Assembly (NCBI RefSeq): GCF_029714285.1
Contig: NZ_CP121663.1
Location: 620,001 to 684,000, forward strand
Origin: Rhizobium sp. CB3090
GTDB taxonomy: Bacteria > Pseudomonadota > Alphaproteobacteria > Rhizobiales > Rhizobiaceae
Length of the DNA stretch: 64,000 nt
Direction: 5' to 3'
Part shown: positions 10,231-19,093 of the stretch, piece after piece
Layout of the letters: each line of letters starts with the position of its first letter
How positions within the stretch are numbered: the stretch's first letter is position 1
Program-made: the position numbers and the translations under genes
Notes under the pieces: model-generated
Databases searched by the model: none
Seen by the model: the letters and a program-made list of their open reading frames with translations, nothing else
Told to the model about the DNA's origin: nothing

Positions 10231-12945
10231 TTACGATAACAGTTCTTTGAACATACCGTTTTTCTCCAAAAGATCGGTGGTTGTGCCGCTTTCAACCAGG
10301 CTGCCGCGATCGAAAACCAGGACGCGTTCGAACAACTCCGCAAAACCCGGATTGGATAGAACCCAAATGACGGCAGGCGCATTTTCGCTTCTGTCGATCC
10401 CCGTCAGGATCGCACGGGCGATCTGGTCCTGGACGCGATGGTCGAGCGCCGGCAGTGGGCGATTGCAGATAAGGTAATCCGCCCGCTTCAACAAGGCGCG
10501 GCCAAGATTGAGTTTTTGCCGCTGCACATTGGTCAGCCGCTTGCCGCCGGAACCGACGTCAAAATCAAGGCCGATCGACAACACGCTATCCTGCATGCCC
10601 AGCCGTTCGAAGACATCGTACATGATGGAGCGAATGCGCTCGGGCGCGTCGGCCTGCTGGTGCGCGATACGGCCGAACAGCATGTTGTCCATCAATGTCG
10701 CTGAAGCAGTGAAGCGTTCGGGGTCGTAGCGCTCGATCACGCGAGACAGATCGGCAGGGATGTTTTCGTGGAACTTGGCGCGTGCCCTGACGATTTTGTC
10801 CATCAGCGTCTGCGTCAGGAGACCGAAGCGGTGACGCGGTTCGATATAGGAGAAGCTGAGGCGGATGATAGCCACTCGCTCGTCCGGCGTCGCGGCGCCG
10901 AAGCCTTTGCCGTTCAGCTTCTGCAGCAACGTTTCATAAGTCGGGATATCCTCCGCCGTCATGAAGGTGAGCTGCTGGAAGAAGGGATGATCCGGTGGCA
11001 GATCGGTGAAGAGTTCGACGGCGTTCTCGGCGATCTCCAGGCCCATATCGTAGAGATCGGTATCGAGGCCGGTCTCCGTGAACAGCTTCTGGAAATAGGG
11101 ATGGGCTGCGAGCTTGCGGTTGGTCATCAGCGGCCGCTTCAGCGTGCCGAACAACAGGTTTTCGCCGACGGTCGCCTGCGGATTATAGGTGTCGAATTCG
11201 AAAGGCACGACAAGCCCCTCGATATTCTCCTCCTGCAGTCTGAGACGCAACGCCTGGCGCAGCTCGACGATGCGTGAGGTCAGATCCTCATGCGCGGCCG
11301 TGTCGACATTGGAGCGGAGCGCCATATCGAGAATATCCTGAGACATGGCCACGGCATCGAGAACAGGGCGGATGACCGTATAGATATCGTGCGGGCCGGT
11401 GGCGCCGGCGGCGGCATAATCAACCCAGTCGCTGCTGATATCCAACTCCGGATTGCCGGCGCGGCGCGCCTCTATCATCCGCCATTTGATCTCGTTGGCC
11501 GCTTCGTCGTCGTAATCCTTCGCGGTCAGCGGTGCATGTTTCAAGCCATAGAGAAGATTGCTGCGCAATGTGCCGTGGAAGAAGAATGTATCCGACGAGG
11601 CATAGGCGATGCGCCGCCCTGTCAGCGATTCCGGCAGTTCCAACAGGTCGTGGCCGTCGACGGTGATGCGGCCGGTATCCGGCCAGACCAGCCGGCCCAA
11701 CGCCTCGGCGAGATATTCGCCACCGGCGCCGCTGTCACCGACGATCGCTACCGTTTCGCCGGGATGGATCTCGACCGAGACGTGATCCAGCACACGGGCA
11801 CCGCTGTCGTCGATCACCGTGAGATTGGTTGCGACCAGCGGGTGGGTGATGCGGCCGGCCGGCGCTGGCGAGACAAGCTGGATCTTCGGTTCGATCAGGC
11901 CGTCCACGCTGAACTGCTCGACCACCTGATTGTATTTGACCTGCACGTCCTGGCGCGATTGATCCCAGTCGATGAGTTCCTTCAGCGGCCCCGGCAAATC
12001 CTTGTAAGCGTTGATGACAGCTACGAGCTGGCCGATATCGAGCCTGCCCTGCAGCGCAAAGAAGCCGCCGATCGAATAGAACAGGAAAGGTGTGACCTGA
12101 GCGAGGAAGTTGTTGATGAATTTCACCAGGAACTTCCACTGATAGAGATCGTAACGGATCGAGAAGATCAACCCGAGGCGATGGGCGATATCGGCGCGCT
12201 CCAGATTGGTGGTATCGTTGACATGGATCGTGCCGATGCCTTCGACGATTTCGCCGACACGACCGGACAATTCGCGCGCCGTGAGCTGCCGTTGGCGCCC
12301 GAGTTCCAGCAGTCGCTTGCGCATGCGCGGGATGACAATCGCCTGCACCGCGACGATGGCGGCGGCGATCATGCCCAGCCAGAAGTTCTGCATGATGATG
12401 AAGACGAGTGCGGTGATCGCCTGGCCGCCGAGCAGCGCCGGCGTTACATACGCGTCGCCGGTAAAGCCGCCCATGGGCTCCACCTCGTCCTTGATCATGG
12501 TGGCGATTTCAGCCGGCTTCACTCGTTTGAAATGAGCTGGCGGGAAACGCAGCACGCGGTCGATCAGTTCGAAGCGGATGCGGCGCAGCATGCGCTCGCC
12601 CAGCCGGCCCTTGTAGGTGTTGATGTAAAACTTGAAGAGGCCGTTGAGGACGACAAGCGCCAGGAACACCAGGCTGAGTGCAATCAACATCCAGAAACGA
12701 GTGAGTTGCACGCCTTGATATACTTCGAAGTGCCCAAGCACGGGCACGTCGAAAGCGATATGCATGAAGGTTTGGGTTTGGCCCGGATGTTCGAAACCCT
12801 TACCCTGGATTGGTCCGTTGACGATCTGCTTCGGCAAGTCGAAGGACAGAAAGTAGGGGATCATCGAAGCGGCGACGATCGTCAGGATCCAGATTTGCTC
12901 CAGCCGGGTATTCGACCAGATGTAACGCGCTAGACTTTTTTCCAT
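10231..12945 (-). CDS. Exporter-type ABC protein with degenerate ATPase motifs and large insertion
   Basis: A 904-residue protein. Residues 1-340 are an ABC exporter-like membrane domain (helices near 15-35, 85-102, 175-205, 280-300). The nucleotide-binding domain starts near 370 but every catalytic motif is altered: Walker A is GDSGAGGE (403-410), lacking Lys and Ser/Thr; the Q-loop Gln is absent (ASSDTFFFHG); the signature is LTNVQRQ (804-810); Walker B is YLICNRP (824-830) with Asn and Arg for the Asp-Glu pair; the H-loop His is Asn865. An insertion of over 250 residues separates Q-loop and signature and repeats a TLxxNLLFG-like element. Frame and length are intact, so this is a maintained gene, not a pseudogene. 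A non-hydrolysing or regulatory transporter is inferred; partners are the downstream cNMP-binding protein and the upstream glycosyltransferases. Confidence 0.85.
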   Translation of the reverse strand: MEKSLARYIWSNTRLEQIWILTIVAASMIPYFLSFDLPKQIVNGPIQGKGFEHPGQTQTFMHIAFDVPVLGHFEVYQGVQLTRFWMLIALSLVFLALVVLNGLFKFYINTYKGRLGERMLRRIRFELIDRVLRFPPAHFKRVKPAEIATMIKDEVEPMGGFTGDAYVTPALLGGQAITALVFIIMQNFWLGMIAAAIVAVQAIVIPRMRKRLLELGRQRQLTARELSGRVGEIVEGIGTIHVNDTTNLERADIAHRLGLIFSIRYDLYQWKFLVKFINNFLAQVTPFLFYSIGGFFALQGRLDIGQLVAVINAYKDLPGPLKELIDWDQSRQDVQVKYNQVVEQFSVDGLIEPKIQLVSPAPAGRITHPLVATNLTVIDDSGARVLDHVSVEIHPGETVAIVGDSGAGGEYLAEALGRLVWPDTGRITVDGHDLLELPESLTGRRIAYASSDTFFFHGTLRSNLLYGLKHAPLTAKDYDDEAANEIKWRMIEARRAGNPELDISSDWVDYAAAGATGPHDIYTVIRPVLDAVAMSQDILDMALRSNVDTAAHEDLTSRIVELRQALRLRLQEENIEGLVVPFEFDTYNPQATVGENLLFGTLKRPLMTNRKLAAHPYFQKLFTETGLDTDLYDMGLEIAENAVELFTDLPPDHPFFQQLTFMTAEDIPTYETLLQKLNGKGFGAATPDERVAIIRLSFSYIEPRHRFGLLTQTLMDKIVRARAKFHENIPADLSRVIERYDPERFTASATLMDNMLFGRIAHQQADAPERIRSIMYDVFERLGMQDSVLSIGLDFDVGSGGKRLTNVQRQKLNLGRALLKRADYLICNRPLPALDHRVQDQIARAILTGIDRSENAPAVIWVLSNPGFAELFERVLVFDRGSLVESGTTTDLLEKNGMFKELLS

Positions 12946-13175
12946 CGCTTATTGCATGCTTCCAAATTCAACAGTCTTCGCCGCCGGTGTGGGCGTCGAT
13001 GTTGCAGAGGTGCGTAAGGAGTTCATCGTGGATGCGCGGCCCCATTTTGAAAACGGAACGTTGCCCGGTCGTTCGCCCAGGTGCCTCCCGATTCATTGAA
13101 TTTTCGATTTATATCACAAGATTGCAGAAAACGAGGAGGGCAAAACGATAAGCTGTTATGACAGACGCATGGCAG
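12946..13175. other. Intergenic region, no gene seen
   Basis: This 230-base gap separates the degenerate ABC gene from the upstream glycosyltransferase on the same strand. It includes an AT-rich stretch near 13090-13135 that could hold the promoter of the ABC/cNMP-binding pair; no convincing reading frame, hairpin or known operator was seen. Confidence 0.5.
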
Positions 13176-14339
13176 TCACCGTCGCATCTCGCGAATGATC
13201 GCCGAGGTTCGCTCGGCGCCCGTGAGATCGATACCGGGGTTCGACGGCTTCGGCCGCGACAGCGCCATCTCCACCGCGTCGGCGAGCTGATCCGTCGTCA
13301 AGCCCGCTTCCGGCAAGGCCAATGCCAGCCCCAGCTTTTCCAGCCGCTCGGCACGCACCGACTGCTCCGTCTCGCCGCCGGCCGTGAACGGAACCAGGAT
13401 GGAGCGACAGCCGGTGACGAGGAGATCGCCGACAGTGTTATAGCCCGCCTGCGAGATCGACAATTCCGCCCCTCTCAGCAAGGAGGGGAAGTCCTTGCGA
13501 AAGCGGACGAGATCGACATTGCCGGGGGCATCCTTTGCCAAAGGGGCGAAATCCTGCTCCGGCAAGTTCGGCCCGGTGACCAACAGCCAGCGGCGGTCGA
13601 GCGCCACCCGGCTTGCCGCCTCCAGCGAGGCGCGGATTAGATCACGCCCGACGGCACCGCCGCCGGCAGAAACCACGATGTCGAAGATCTCTGCCGGTGC
13701 GGGCGGCAGCGGCGGCGCAACCAGACCTGTATAGGTGATCTTGTCGGAAATGGCCGAGGTGAGCGGAAATGTCTCCTCCAGCCGAACGAAATTGGGATCG
13801 CCATGGACGAGAACGCCGTCGAAATGATCCCGCAGCAGCGCCACAGTCTCTTCGTCGCGCCCCGGCTTCTTCTGCTGCTGCAGGATATCGCGCACCGAGG
13901 TGTAGAGCTTCGGCTTCGGGTTGGCCCCGGCGACGGCATCGAGCAGCGGCAGGAGTTCGAAGCGCATTTGACGGCGGCCGAAAGGAAATGCCTCGATGAT
14001 AACGATATCAGGCGCGGCAGTTCGGAAAGCGGCCAGCAACCGGTCGCGGCGCGCGGCCAGAAATTCCTCGCCGACGGCGTTTCCCGACTGATGGGCAAGC
14101 CCCGAAAAACCGGCGCTGCTCGCGACGACCGGCGGTAGGGTGACGGAGGTGACATCCGGACCTGGAAAGCCGTTTATCGGCACGCCGCCGGTGACGACCG
14201 TCACCTCGCAGCCGTCTTTCGCCAAGGCGCTGGCGATACGGCTGGCACGGGCGATATGGCCGATGCCGAGCAAGTGCTGAACATAGAAAAAAACACGTGG
14301 AGACGAAGCAGAGGAGGATGAACTACGGAGGGCCGTCAT
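13176..14339 (-). CDS. Glycosyltransferase, MurG/GT28-like (COG4671-type)
   Basis: A 387-residue GT-B glycosyltransferase. The N-terminus reads RVFFYVQHLLGIGHIARASRIA, the glycine- and His-containing loop of UDP-sugar GT-B enzymes; the second half has IVVSAGGGAVGRDL and the donor-binding stretch SISQAGYNTVGDLL followed by VPFTAGGETEQ. No membrane segment is evident. The ATG overlaps the stop of the upstream GT4 gene as ATGA, indicating coupling; longer upstream starts would run into that gene. It resembles the protein at 15.6-16.8 kb in organisation. Donor and acceptor are unknown. Confidence 0.85.
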   Translation of the reverse strand: MTALRSSSSSASSPRVFFYVQHLLGIGHIARASRIASALAKDGCEVTVVTGGVPINGFPGPDVTSVTLPPVVASSAGFSGLAHQSGNAVGEEFLAARRDRLLAAFRTAAPDIVIIEAFPFGRRQMRFELLPLLDAVAGANPKPKLYTSVRDILQQQKKPGRDEETVALLRDHFDGVLVHGDPNFVRLEETFPLTSAISDKITYTGLVAPPLPPAPAEIFDIVVSAGGGAVGRDLIRASLEAASRVALDRRWLLVTGPNLPEQDFAPLAKDAPGNVDLVRFRKDFPSLLRGAELSISQAGYNTVGDLLVTGCRSILVPFTAGGETEQSVRAERLEKLGLALALPEAGLTTDQLADAVEMALSRPKPSNPGIDLTGAERTSAIIREMRR

Positions 14340-15595
14340 GCGGATTTGCGCCATTGCTCTTCTTTTTGCCACTGTTCCTCGAACAGCCGCGTCAATTGCC
14401 AAATGCTGGAATGATGGTCGAAATGCTCACGCACCCGTTTCTCGGCGGCGTCGCCAAGCCGGTGGCGCAGCGCCGGGTTGCGGATCGCCCGTTCCATTGC
14501 CGCTGCCAGCGCCTTTGGATCTTCCGGCGGCACGACAAAACCGTTAGCGCCATCGATCAGCAGCTCCGGCACGCCGGAAATATTGGTGGAGAGGCAGGCG
14601 AGGCGCTGGCTGGAAGCCTCGACCAGCACATTCGGCAGACCGTCGCGATCCCCATCTGCCGCCACACGGCAGGCAAGGGCGAAGAGATCCGCTTGACGGT
14701 AATGCGCCAGCACATCCTCCTGAGCCATCGCGCCTTTCCAGGTGATGCGGTCGGCAATGCCGAGCGTCTCGGCGAGCGCCTTCAGCTTCGCCAGCCCATC
14801 GCCGCCGCCGATATGAGTAAAGCGCCAATGGAGATCGGCGGGCAGCAGCGCCAATGCCCTCAGCAGCACGTCGTAACCCTTCTTCTCCACTGCACGCCCG
14901 ACGCTGAGAAGGACGGCGGGCTCCGATGCCCGCGCGCCGTCACGATCGGAATGATGGCCCGTGAAGGGCGCGAAACGTGCGAGGTCGAGGCCGTGATAGC
15001 TGAGGTGCACATTCTCGGGCACCGCCGTCAGATTTTGCATGTGCTCGAAGCCGCTACGAGTGCACGTCACCGTCCAGCGCGCGCGCTCAAGCTTTTCCGA
15101 AAGCTCCCAATCCGGCGAGGTCCAGATATCCTTGGCGTGCGCCGAACAGGTCCAGGGAATGCCGGCCATGATGCTGGCATAGGCCGTCACCGAGGCCGGC
15201 GTATGAATAAAGTGCGCGTGCAGCCATTCGCCGTTGTCGGGCCATTCATGCGCCAGCACCAGCGCCTGGCCGAAGCGTCGAACGCGGTTCGGCGTAATGT
15301 CGCGCTTGAGATCGGCCCAGAATTGCCGCAGCAACGGTTTGAAGCCGGGCTTCCTCATCCCGGCCAGGAAGGCGCGCAGCACGCGCAACGGCTCGTCGTG
15401 CAGATATTCCGGCAGGTAGACGACCCGCGCCTTGATCTCGTCATGGACGGGATGGCGCTTCTTGTCCGTCGGCTTGCGCATCGAAATCAGCGTCAGGTCG
15501 AAGCCGGCCCTTTCCAGGCCAAGCAACTCCTGCGCGATGAAGGTCTCGGACAGACGGGGATAGCCCTTGAGGACCACCAGGATTTTTTTCCGCAT
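14336..15595 (-). CDS. Glycosyltransferase family 4
   Basis: A 419-residue GT4 enzyme. The N-terminal half opens KKILVVLKGYPRLSETFIAQEL, typical of lipopolysaccharide/exopolysaccharide transferases, and includes HAHFIHTPAS. The C-terminal donor domain has LLSVGRAVEKKGYDVLL and the EX7E-type region around DGLPNVLVEASS followed by TNISGVPELLIDGANG. Probably a cytosolic, retaining hexosyltransferase acting on a lipid- or glycan acceptor. It sits between two GT28-like genes: 17 bases after one and overlapping the next by four bases, so the three form an operon. Confidence 0.9.
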   Translation of the reverse strand: MRKKILVVLKGYPRLSETFIAQELLGLERAGFDLTLISMRKPTDKKRHPVHDEIKARVVYLPEYLHDEPLRVLRAFLAGMRKPGFKPLLRQFWADLKRDITPNRVRRFGQALVLAHEWPDNGEWLHAHFIHTPASVTAYASIMAGIPWTCSAHAKDIWTSPDWELSEKLERARWTVTCTRSGFEHMQNLTAVPENVHLSYHGLDLARFAPFTGHHSDRDGARASEPAVLLSVGRAVEKKGYDVLLRALALLPADLHWRFTHIGGGDGLAKLKALAETLGIADRITWKGAMAQEDVLAHYRQADLFALACRVAADGDRDGLPNVLVEASSQRLACLSTNISGVPELLIDGANGFVVPPEDPKALAAAMERAIRNPALRHRLGDAAEKRVREHFDHHSSIWQLTRLFEEQWQKEEQWRKSA

Positions 15596-15612
15596 CGATC
15601 GGTTCCGATGCT

Positions 15613-16824
15613 CTATTCGGCGACGATCGATAGTGGCGGATAGTGGTCGCGGTCGTCAAACCATTCGCCGACGATACGGGAAATATGCACCAGCCCCTCC
15701 AGCCGCATGTTCTCGCCGCTTGCCGATGGCGGTGCGCGGGTCGGCAGGCGCTTCAGTGCGGCCGCAAGCAGTTTCGGATCGGCGGACTCCTCCGGCAGCA
15801 GCATGTCGACGAGTCCGAGCTCGCTCGCCCTTTGAGCGCGGATCAACTGTTCCTCGCGTGGACGAGTCCGTGGAATGATCAGTGCCGGCTTGTCGAAGGA
15901 AAGGATCTCGCAATAGGTGTTGTAGCCACCCATGGCAACAACGCCCTTGGCGCCGGCAATCAGTTCTTCCATCTTGTTGTCGAACTCGATCACCTCTAGA
16001 CAGGCAATCTTGCTTGCGCGTTCGATCAAGTGGTTGCGTTCCTTGGCCGGCATATAGGGACCGAGCACGATCAGCGTCTTGTGTTGAAGCGTGTCGTCCT
16101 GCTCAAAGGCGCTGACGACATCGTTCACGAGATCGGCGCCGTCGCCACCGCCGCCGGTCGTGACGAGAAGATAGTCCTCATCCGGCACATGTTCGGACTT
16201 GGCGCCGTGCGAGACGCTGCGCTGCAGGAAACCGACGAATTCCATCTTCCGGCGCACGCCCGACGGCACGTCAAGACCGACCAGCGGATCGTAGAAGTCC
16301 GGCGGGCCGTAAACCCATACGCGATCGTAGAATTGGTCGATCTTCTGGAATGCATTGTTCTTCTTCCACTCGGCGTCGAGCAGATAGGGGGCATCCATGA
16401 CGTCGCGCATGCCGAGCACGAGCGTCGTGCCGCGCGCCTTCAGATATTGCAGGGTCTCTTCGACCTCGCCCTTCAGGCCCATTGGCTCCTTGTCGACGAT
16501 GAAGATGTCGGGCTGGAAGGTTTCCGCCGTATGACGGATGATCGACTGGCGCATCTTCAGCGTTTCCTGAAGATCGACGTGGCTCGCCATCGACGTATAT
16601 TCGCCGTCGCGCAGTTTGATGACGCTCGGCACCTTCACGAAATCGACTCGCGCACGATAATCGAAAGCACCGGCGATCGTCGCGCCGGAAATGATCAGGA
16701 CGGTCAGCCCACGATAGTCCTCGACCAACGCATGCGCGATGGTTCGGCACCGCCGGAGGTGACCGAGACCGAACGTGTCATGGCTATACATGAGGATTCG
16801 AGCATCTTCTAAGCGCCGCTTCAT
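15613..16824 (-). CDS. Glycosyltransferase, MurG/GT28-like (COG4671-type)
   Basis: A 403-residue predicted glycosyltransferase. The N-terminus ARILMYSHDTFGLGHLRRCRTIAHAL is the GT-B glycine loop; the middle has VWVYGPPDFYDP and LLVTTGGGGDGADLV; the donor region is VVAMGGYNTYCEILSFDKPALIIPRTRPREEQ, characteristic of this family. ATG 16824 is preferred over the upstream ATG at 16851 because a GAGG element stands nine bases before it. It is the first gene of the three-glycosyltransferase set and lies 98 bases after the importer operon on the same strand. Substrates are unknown. Confidence 0.87.
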   Translation of the reverse strand: MKRRLEDARILMYSHDTFGLGHLRRCRTIAHALVEDYRGLTVLIISGATIAGAFDYRARVDFVKVPSVIKLRDGEYTSMASHVDLQETLKMRQSIIRHTAETFQPDIFIVDKEPMGLKGEVEETLQYLKARGTTLVLGMRDVMDAPYLLDAEWKKNNAFQKIDQFYDRVWVYGPPDFYDPLVGLDVPSGVRRKMEFVGFLQRSVSHGAKSEHVPDEDYLLVTTGGGGDGADLVNDVVSAFEQDDTLQHKTLIVLGPYMPAKERNHLIERASKIACLEVIEFDNKMEELIAGAKGVVAMGGYNTYCEILSFDKPALIIPRTRPREEQLIRAQRASELGLVDMLLPEESADPKLLAAALKRLPTRAPPSASGENMRLEGLVHISRIVGEWFDDRDHYPPLSIVAE

Positions 16825-16922
16825 GGGCAAAACCTCAGGAATGAAAGTCATTTTCGCGGTTGGTCAAACGACGTCCGCGGCCGCTCTTCGAATTGCAATC
16901 CATTTCTTGGCCACGCTTTTCG

Positions 16923-18098
16923 CTATTTGTAGGGATCGGCTGCGTCGCGCAAGCCGTCTCCTAAAAAGTTGAACGCCAGAATGACCAAAATCACCGGGAC
17001 CATCGGAAAGAGGAGCCACGGGTAAAATGCAATGACGCTGACGTCTCTTGCCTCGGTGAGCAGGATGCCCCAGCTAGTGATCGGTGGGCGAAGACCGAGC
17101 CCCAGGAAGCTCAGCGCCGTTTCGCCGAGGATCATGCTGGGGATCGAAATCGTTGCCGTCGCGATCAGATGCGACATGAACCCTGGTACAAGATGACGAC
17201 CGATAATACGCGGCGAACTTGCACCCATCAATTGTGCAGCAAGTACATAGTCCTCTTCGCGCAAAGACAAGAGCTTGGAACGAACGGCGCGCGCCAATCC
17301 GGTCCAATCGAGAATGCCGAGGATGATGGTGATGCCGAAATAGATGATGATAGGGCTCCAGGTCACCGGCATGATCGCCGCGAGCGCCATCCATAGCGGC
17401 AGGCTCGGCAACGATTGCAGCACTTCGATGACCCGCTGGACGAGAAGGTCGAAAATGCCGCCATGATATCCGGCCAAGCCCCCGATGACGATCCCCAGCA
17501 CGAAGCTGATGGAGATGCCGACCAGCCCTATCGTGAGCGAGATGCGCGCGCCGTAGATGATCCGGGACAATACGTCGCGCCCGAGGCGGTCGGTGCCGAG
17601 CAGGTGCATCTGGCCGCCAATGGCGGGGCAGACCAAATGGAAATTCGCGTCCACCAGCCCCCAGAATCGATAGGCATCGCCACGACAGAAAAAGCGGATC
17701 GGCTGCACGTCATCCGTCTTGTCGATATAGATTCGTTGCAGCGTATTGATGTCGAGCGTCATCTTGCGACCATAGACAAAGGGGCCGACAAATTCGCCGT
17801 TGTTGAAGAAATGGACTCTCTGCGGCGGCGAATGGATGTAATCGACATTGCGGGTGTGCAGGCCGTACGGGGCCAGGAATTCCACAATCAGGATCATGCC
17901 ATAGAGCAGCAGCAGGAAGATGCCGGAGGCGAGAGCGAGCTTATGCCGCTTGAACTTCCACCACATCAATTGCTTCTGCGAAGCCTTGTAGTAACGCGCC
18001 TGACCGGCCGACATGGCTTCGAACTGCTCCGGATCGAAGGCGGCGGTGGAAACGTAGTGCTCTAACGGGGCGCCGGGGCGCGGCAGGGGTGCGTTCAC
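16923..18098 (-). CDS. ABC transporter permease, DppC/YejE type
   Basis: A 391-residue inner-membrane permease. It has a long cytoplasmic N-terminus, a first helix near residues 55-75, and a periplasmic insert of about 100 residues (including HSPPQRVHFFNNGEF) before HLLGTDRLGRDVLSRIIYGAR. The EAA loop is YVLAAQLMGASSPRII and the end GDGLRDAADPYK is the family signature. The start codon is GTG, overlapping the previous stop as GTGA. It is the last gene of the importer operon and is close in architecture to the permease at 2.8-4.0 kb. Confidence 0.92.
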   Translation of the reverse strand: MNAPLPRPGAPLEHYVSTAAFDPEQFEAMSAGQARYYKASQKQLMWWKFKRHKLALASGIFLLLLYGMILIVEFLAPYGLHTRNVDYIHSPPQRVHFFNNGEFVGPFVYGRKMTLDINTLQRIYIDKTDDVQPIRFFCRGDAYRFWGLVDANFHLVCPAIGGQMHLLGTDRLGRDVLSRIIYGARISLTIGLVGISISFVLGIVIGGLAGYHGGIFDLLVQRVIEVLQSLPSLPLWMALAAIMPVTWSPIIIYFGITIILGILDWTGLARAVRSKLLSLREEDYVLAAQLMGASSPRIIGRHLVPGFMSHLIATATISIPSMILGETALSFLGLGLRPPITSWGILLTEARDVSVIAFYPWLLFPMVPVILVILAFNFLGDGLRDAADPYK

Positions 18099-19093
18099 TT
18101 GGTACTCCTGCCTTGCAAGCGGATACGGGGATCAAGGAAACCAAGGGCGAGGTCGGAGATCAATACGCCGATAACATTGAGGAAAGCGAGGAACATCAGG
18201 AACGAACCGGCAAGATACATATCCTGGCTCTGCAGTGCCTTGATCAGCATCGGCCCGGTTGTTTCCAGGGAGAGAACGATGGCGGTGATCTCGGCGCCGG
18301 AAATGATCGACGGCAGGATCGAGCCGATATCGGCGACGAAGAAGTTGAGCGCCATGCGCAGGGGATATTTCACCAGTGCTCTCAGAGGATGCAGCCCCTT
18401 GGCGCGGGCGGTGATGACATATTGCTTCTGCATTTCGTCGAGCAGGTTGGCGCGCAGGCGCCTGATCATGCCGGCGGTGCCGGCAGTGCCGACGATGATG
18501 ACGGGAATCCACAGATGCGAGAGGATCGAACGCGCCTTTTCCCAGCTCATCGGCTGCGAAAGATATTTCTGATCCATCAGGTGGCCAATCGAGACGCCGA
18601 ACCAGACATTGGCAAAATACATCAGGATCAGCGCCAGCATGAAATTCGGAATGGCGATGCCGAGCAGTCCCAGGAAAGTCAGGCCGTAGTCGCCCCAGCT
18701 ATATTGATGGGTGGCGGAATAGATGCCGATGGGGAAAGCGACCAGCCAAGTCAACAGGATCGTCGTCATTGAGACAAGGATCGTCAGCCACAATCTGTCG
18801 CCGACGACCTCCGAGACCGGCAGCTGATATTCGAAGGAATAGCCGAAATCGCCGTGCAGCATGCCGGCGACCCAATAGACATATTGCAAAGCAACGGGCT
18901 TATCGAGCCCGTATTCGTGGCGAAGGTCCTGGATCTCCTGCAGATTGGCGCTCTCGCCCTGTGCGCGAAGTTCGGCGATCTGGCTTTCGAAGAAGTCGCC
19001 TGGCGGCAACTGGATGATGGTGAAAACCAGCATCGAAATGACGAGCAGCGTCGGAACCATCACCGCAAGACGCCAGAGAATATATTTAAACAC
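18095..19093 (-). CDS. ABC transporter permease, DppB/YejB type
   Basis: A 332-residue permease with the usual six membrane helices. Landmarks are MFKYILWRLAVMVPTLLVIS, LRHEYGLDKPVALQYVYW and the coupling loop YVITARAKGLHPLRAL. The start is GTG at 19093 with GGAGGATC nine to fifteen bases upstream; it overlaps the end of the binding-protein gene by eight bases. Together with the other permease it forms the membrane channel of the second oligopeptide-type importer. Confidence 0.93.
   Translation of the reverse strand: MFKYILWRLAVMVPTLLVISMLVFTIIQLPPGDFFESQIAELRAQGESANLQEIQDLRHEYGLDKPVALQYVYWVAGMLHGDFGYSFEYQLPVSEVVGDRLWLTILVSMTTILLTWLVAFPIGIYSATHQYSWGDYGLTFLGLLGIAIPNFMLALILMYFANVWFGVSIGHLMDQKYLSQPMSWEKARSILSHLWIPVIIVGTAGTAGMIRRLRANLLDEMQKQYVITARAKGLHPLRALVKYPLRMALNFFVADIGSILPSIISGAEITAIVLSLETTGPMLIKALQSQDMYLAGSFLMFLAFLNVIGVLISDLALGFLDPRIRLQGRSTK

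Noticed and set aside
9702..10382. CRP/FNR-type transcription factor for the cNMP-binding gene
   Set aside because: The protein ends after the capping helices and has no helix-turn-helix; the upstream extension to 10382 is antisense-like sequence.
11290..12933. 547-codon plus-strand frame opposite the degenerate ABC gene
   Set aside because: No ribosome site or recognisable domain, and composition typical of antisense frames. The minus-strand frame has a coherent membrane domain and NBD.
10231..12945. Reading the degenerate ABC gene as a pseudogene
   Set aside because: There is no stop or frameshift in 904 codons, and the substitutions are confined to catalytic motifs while the fold-forming sequence is kept.
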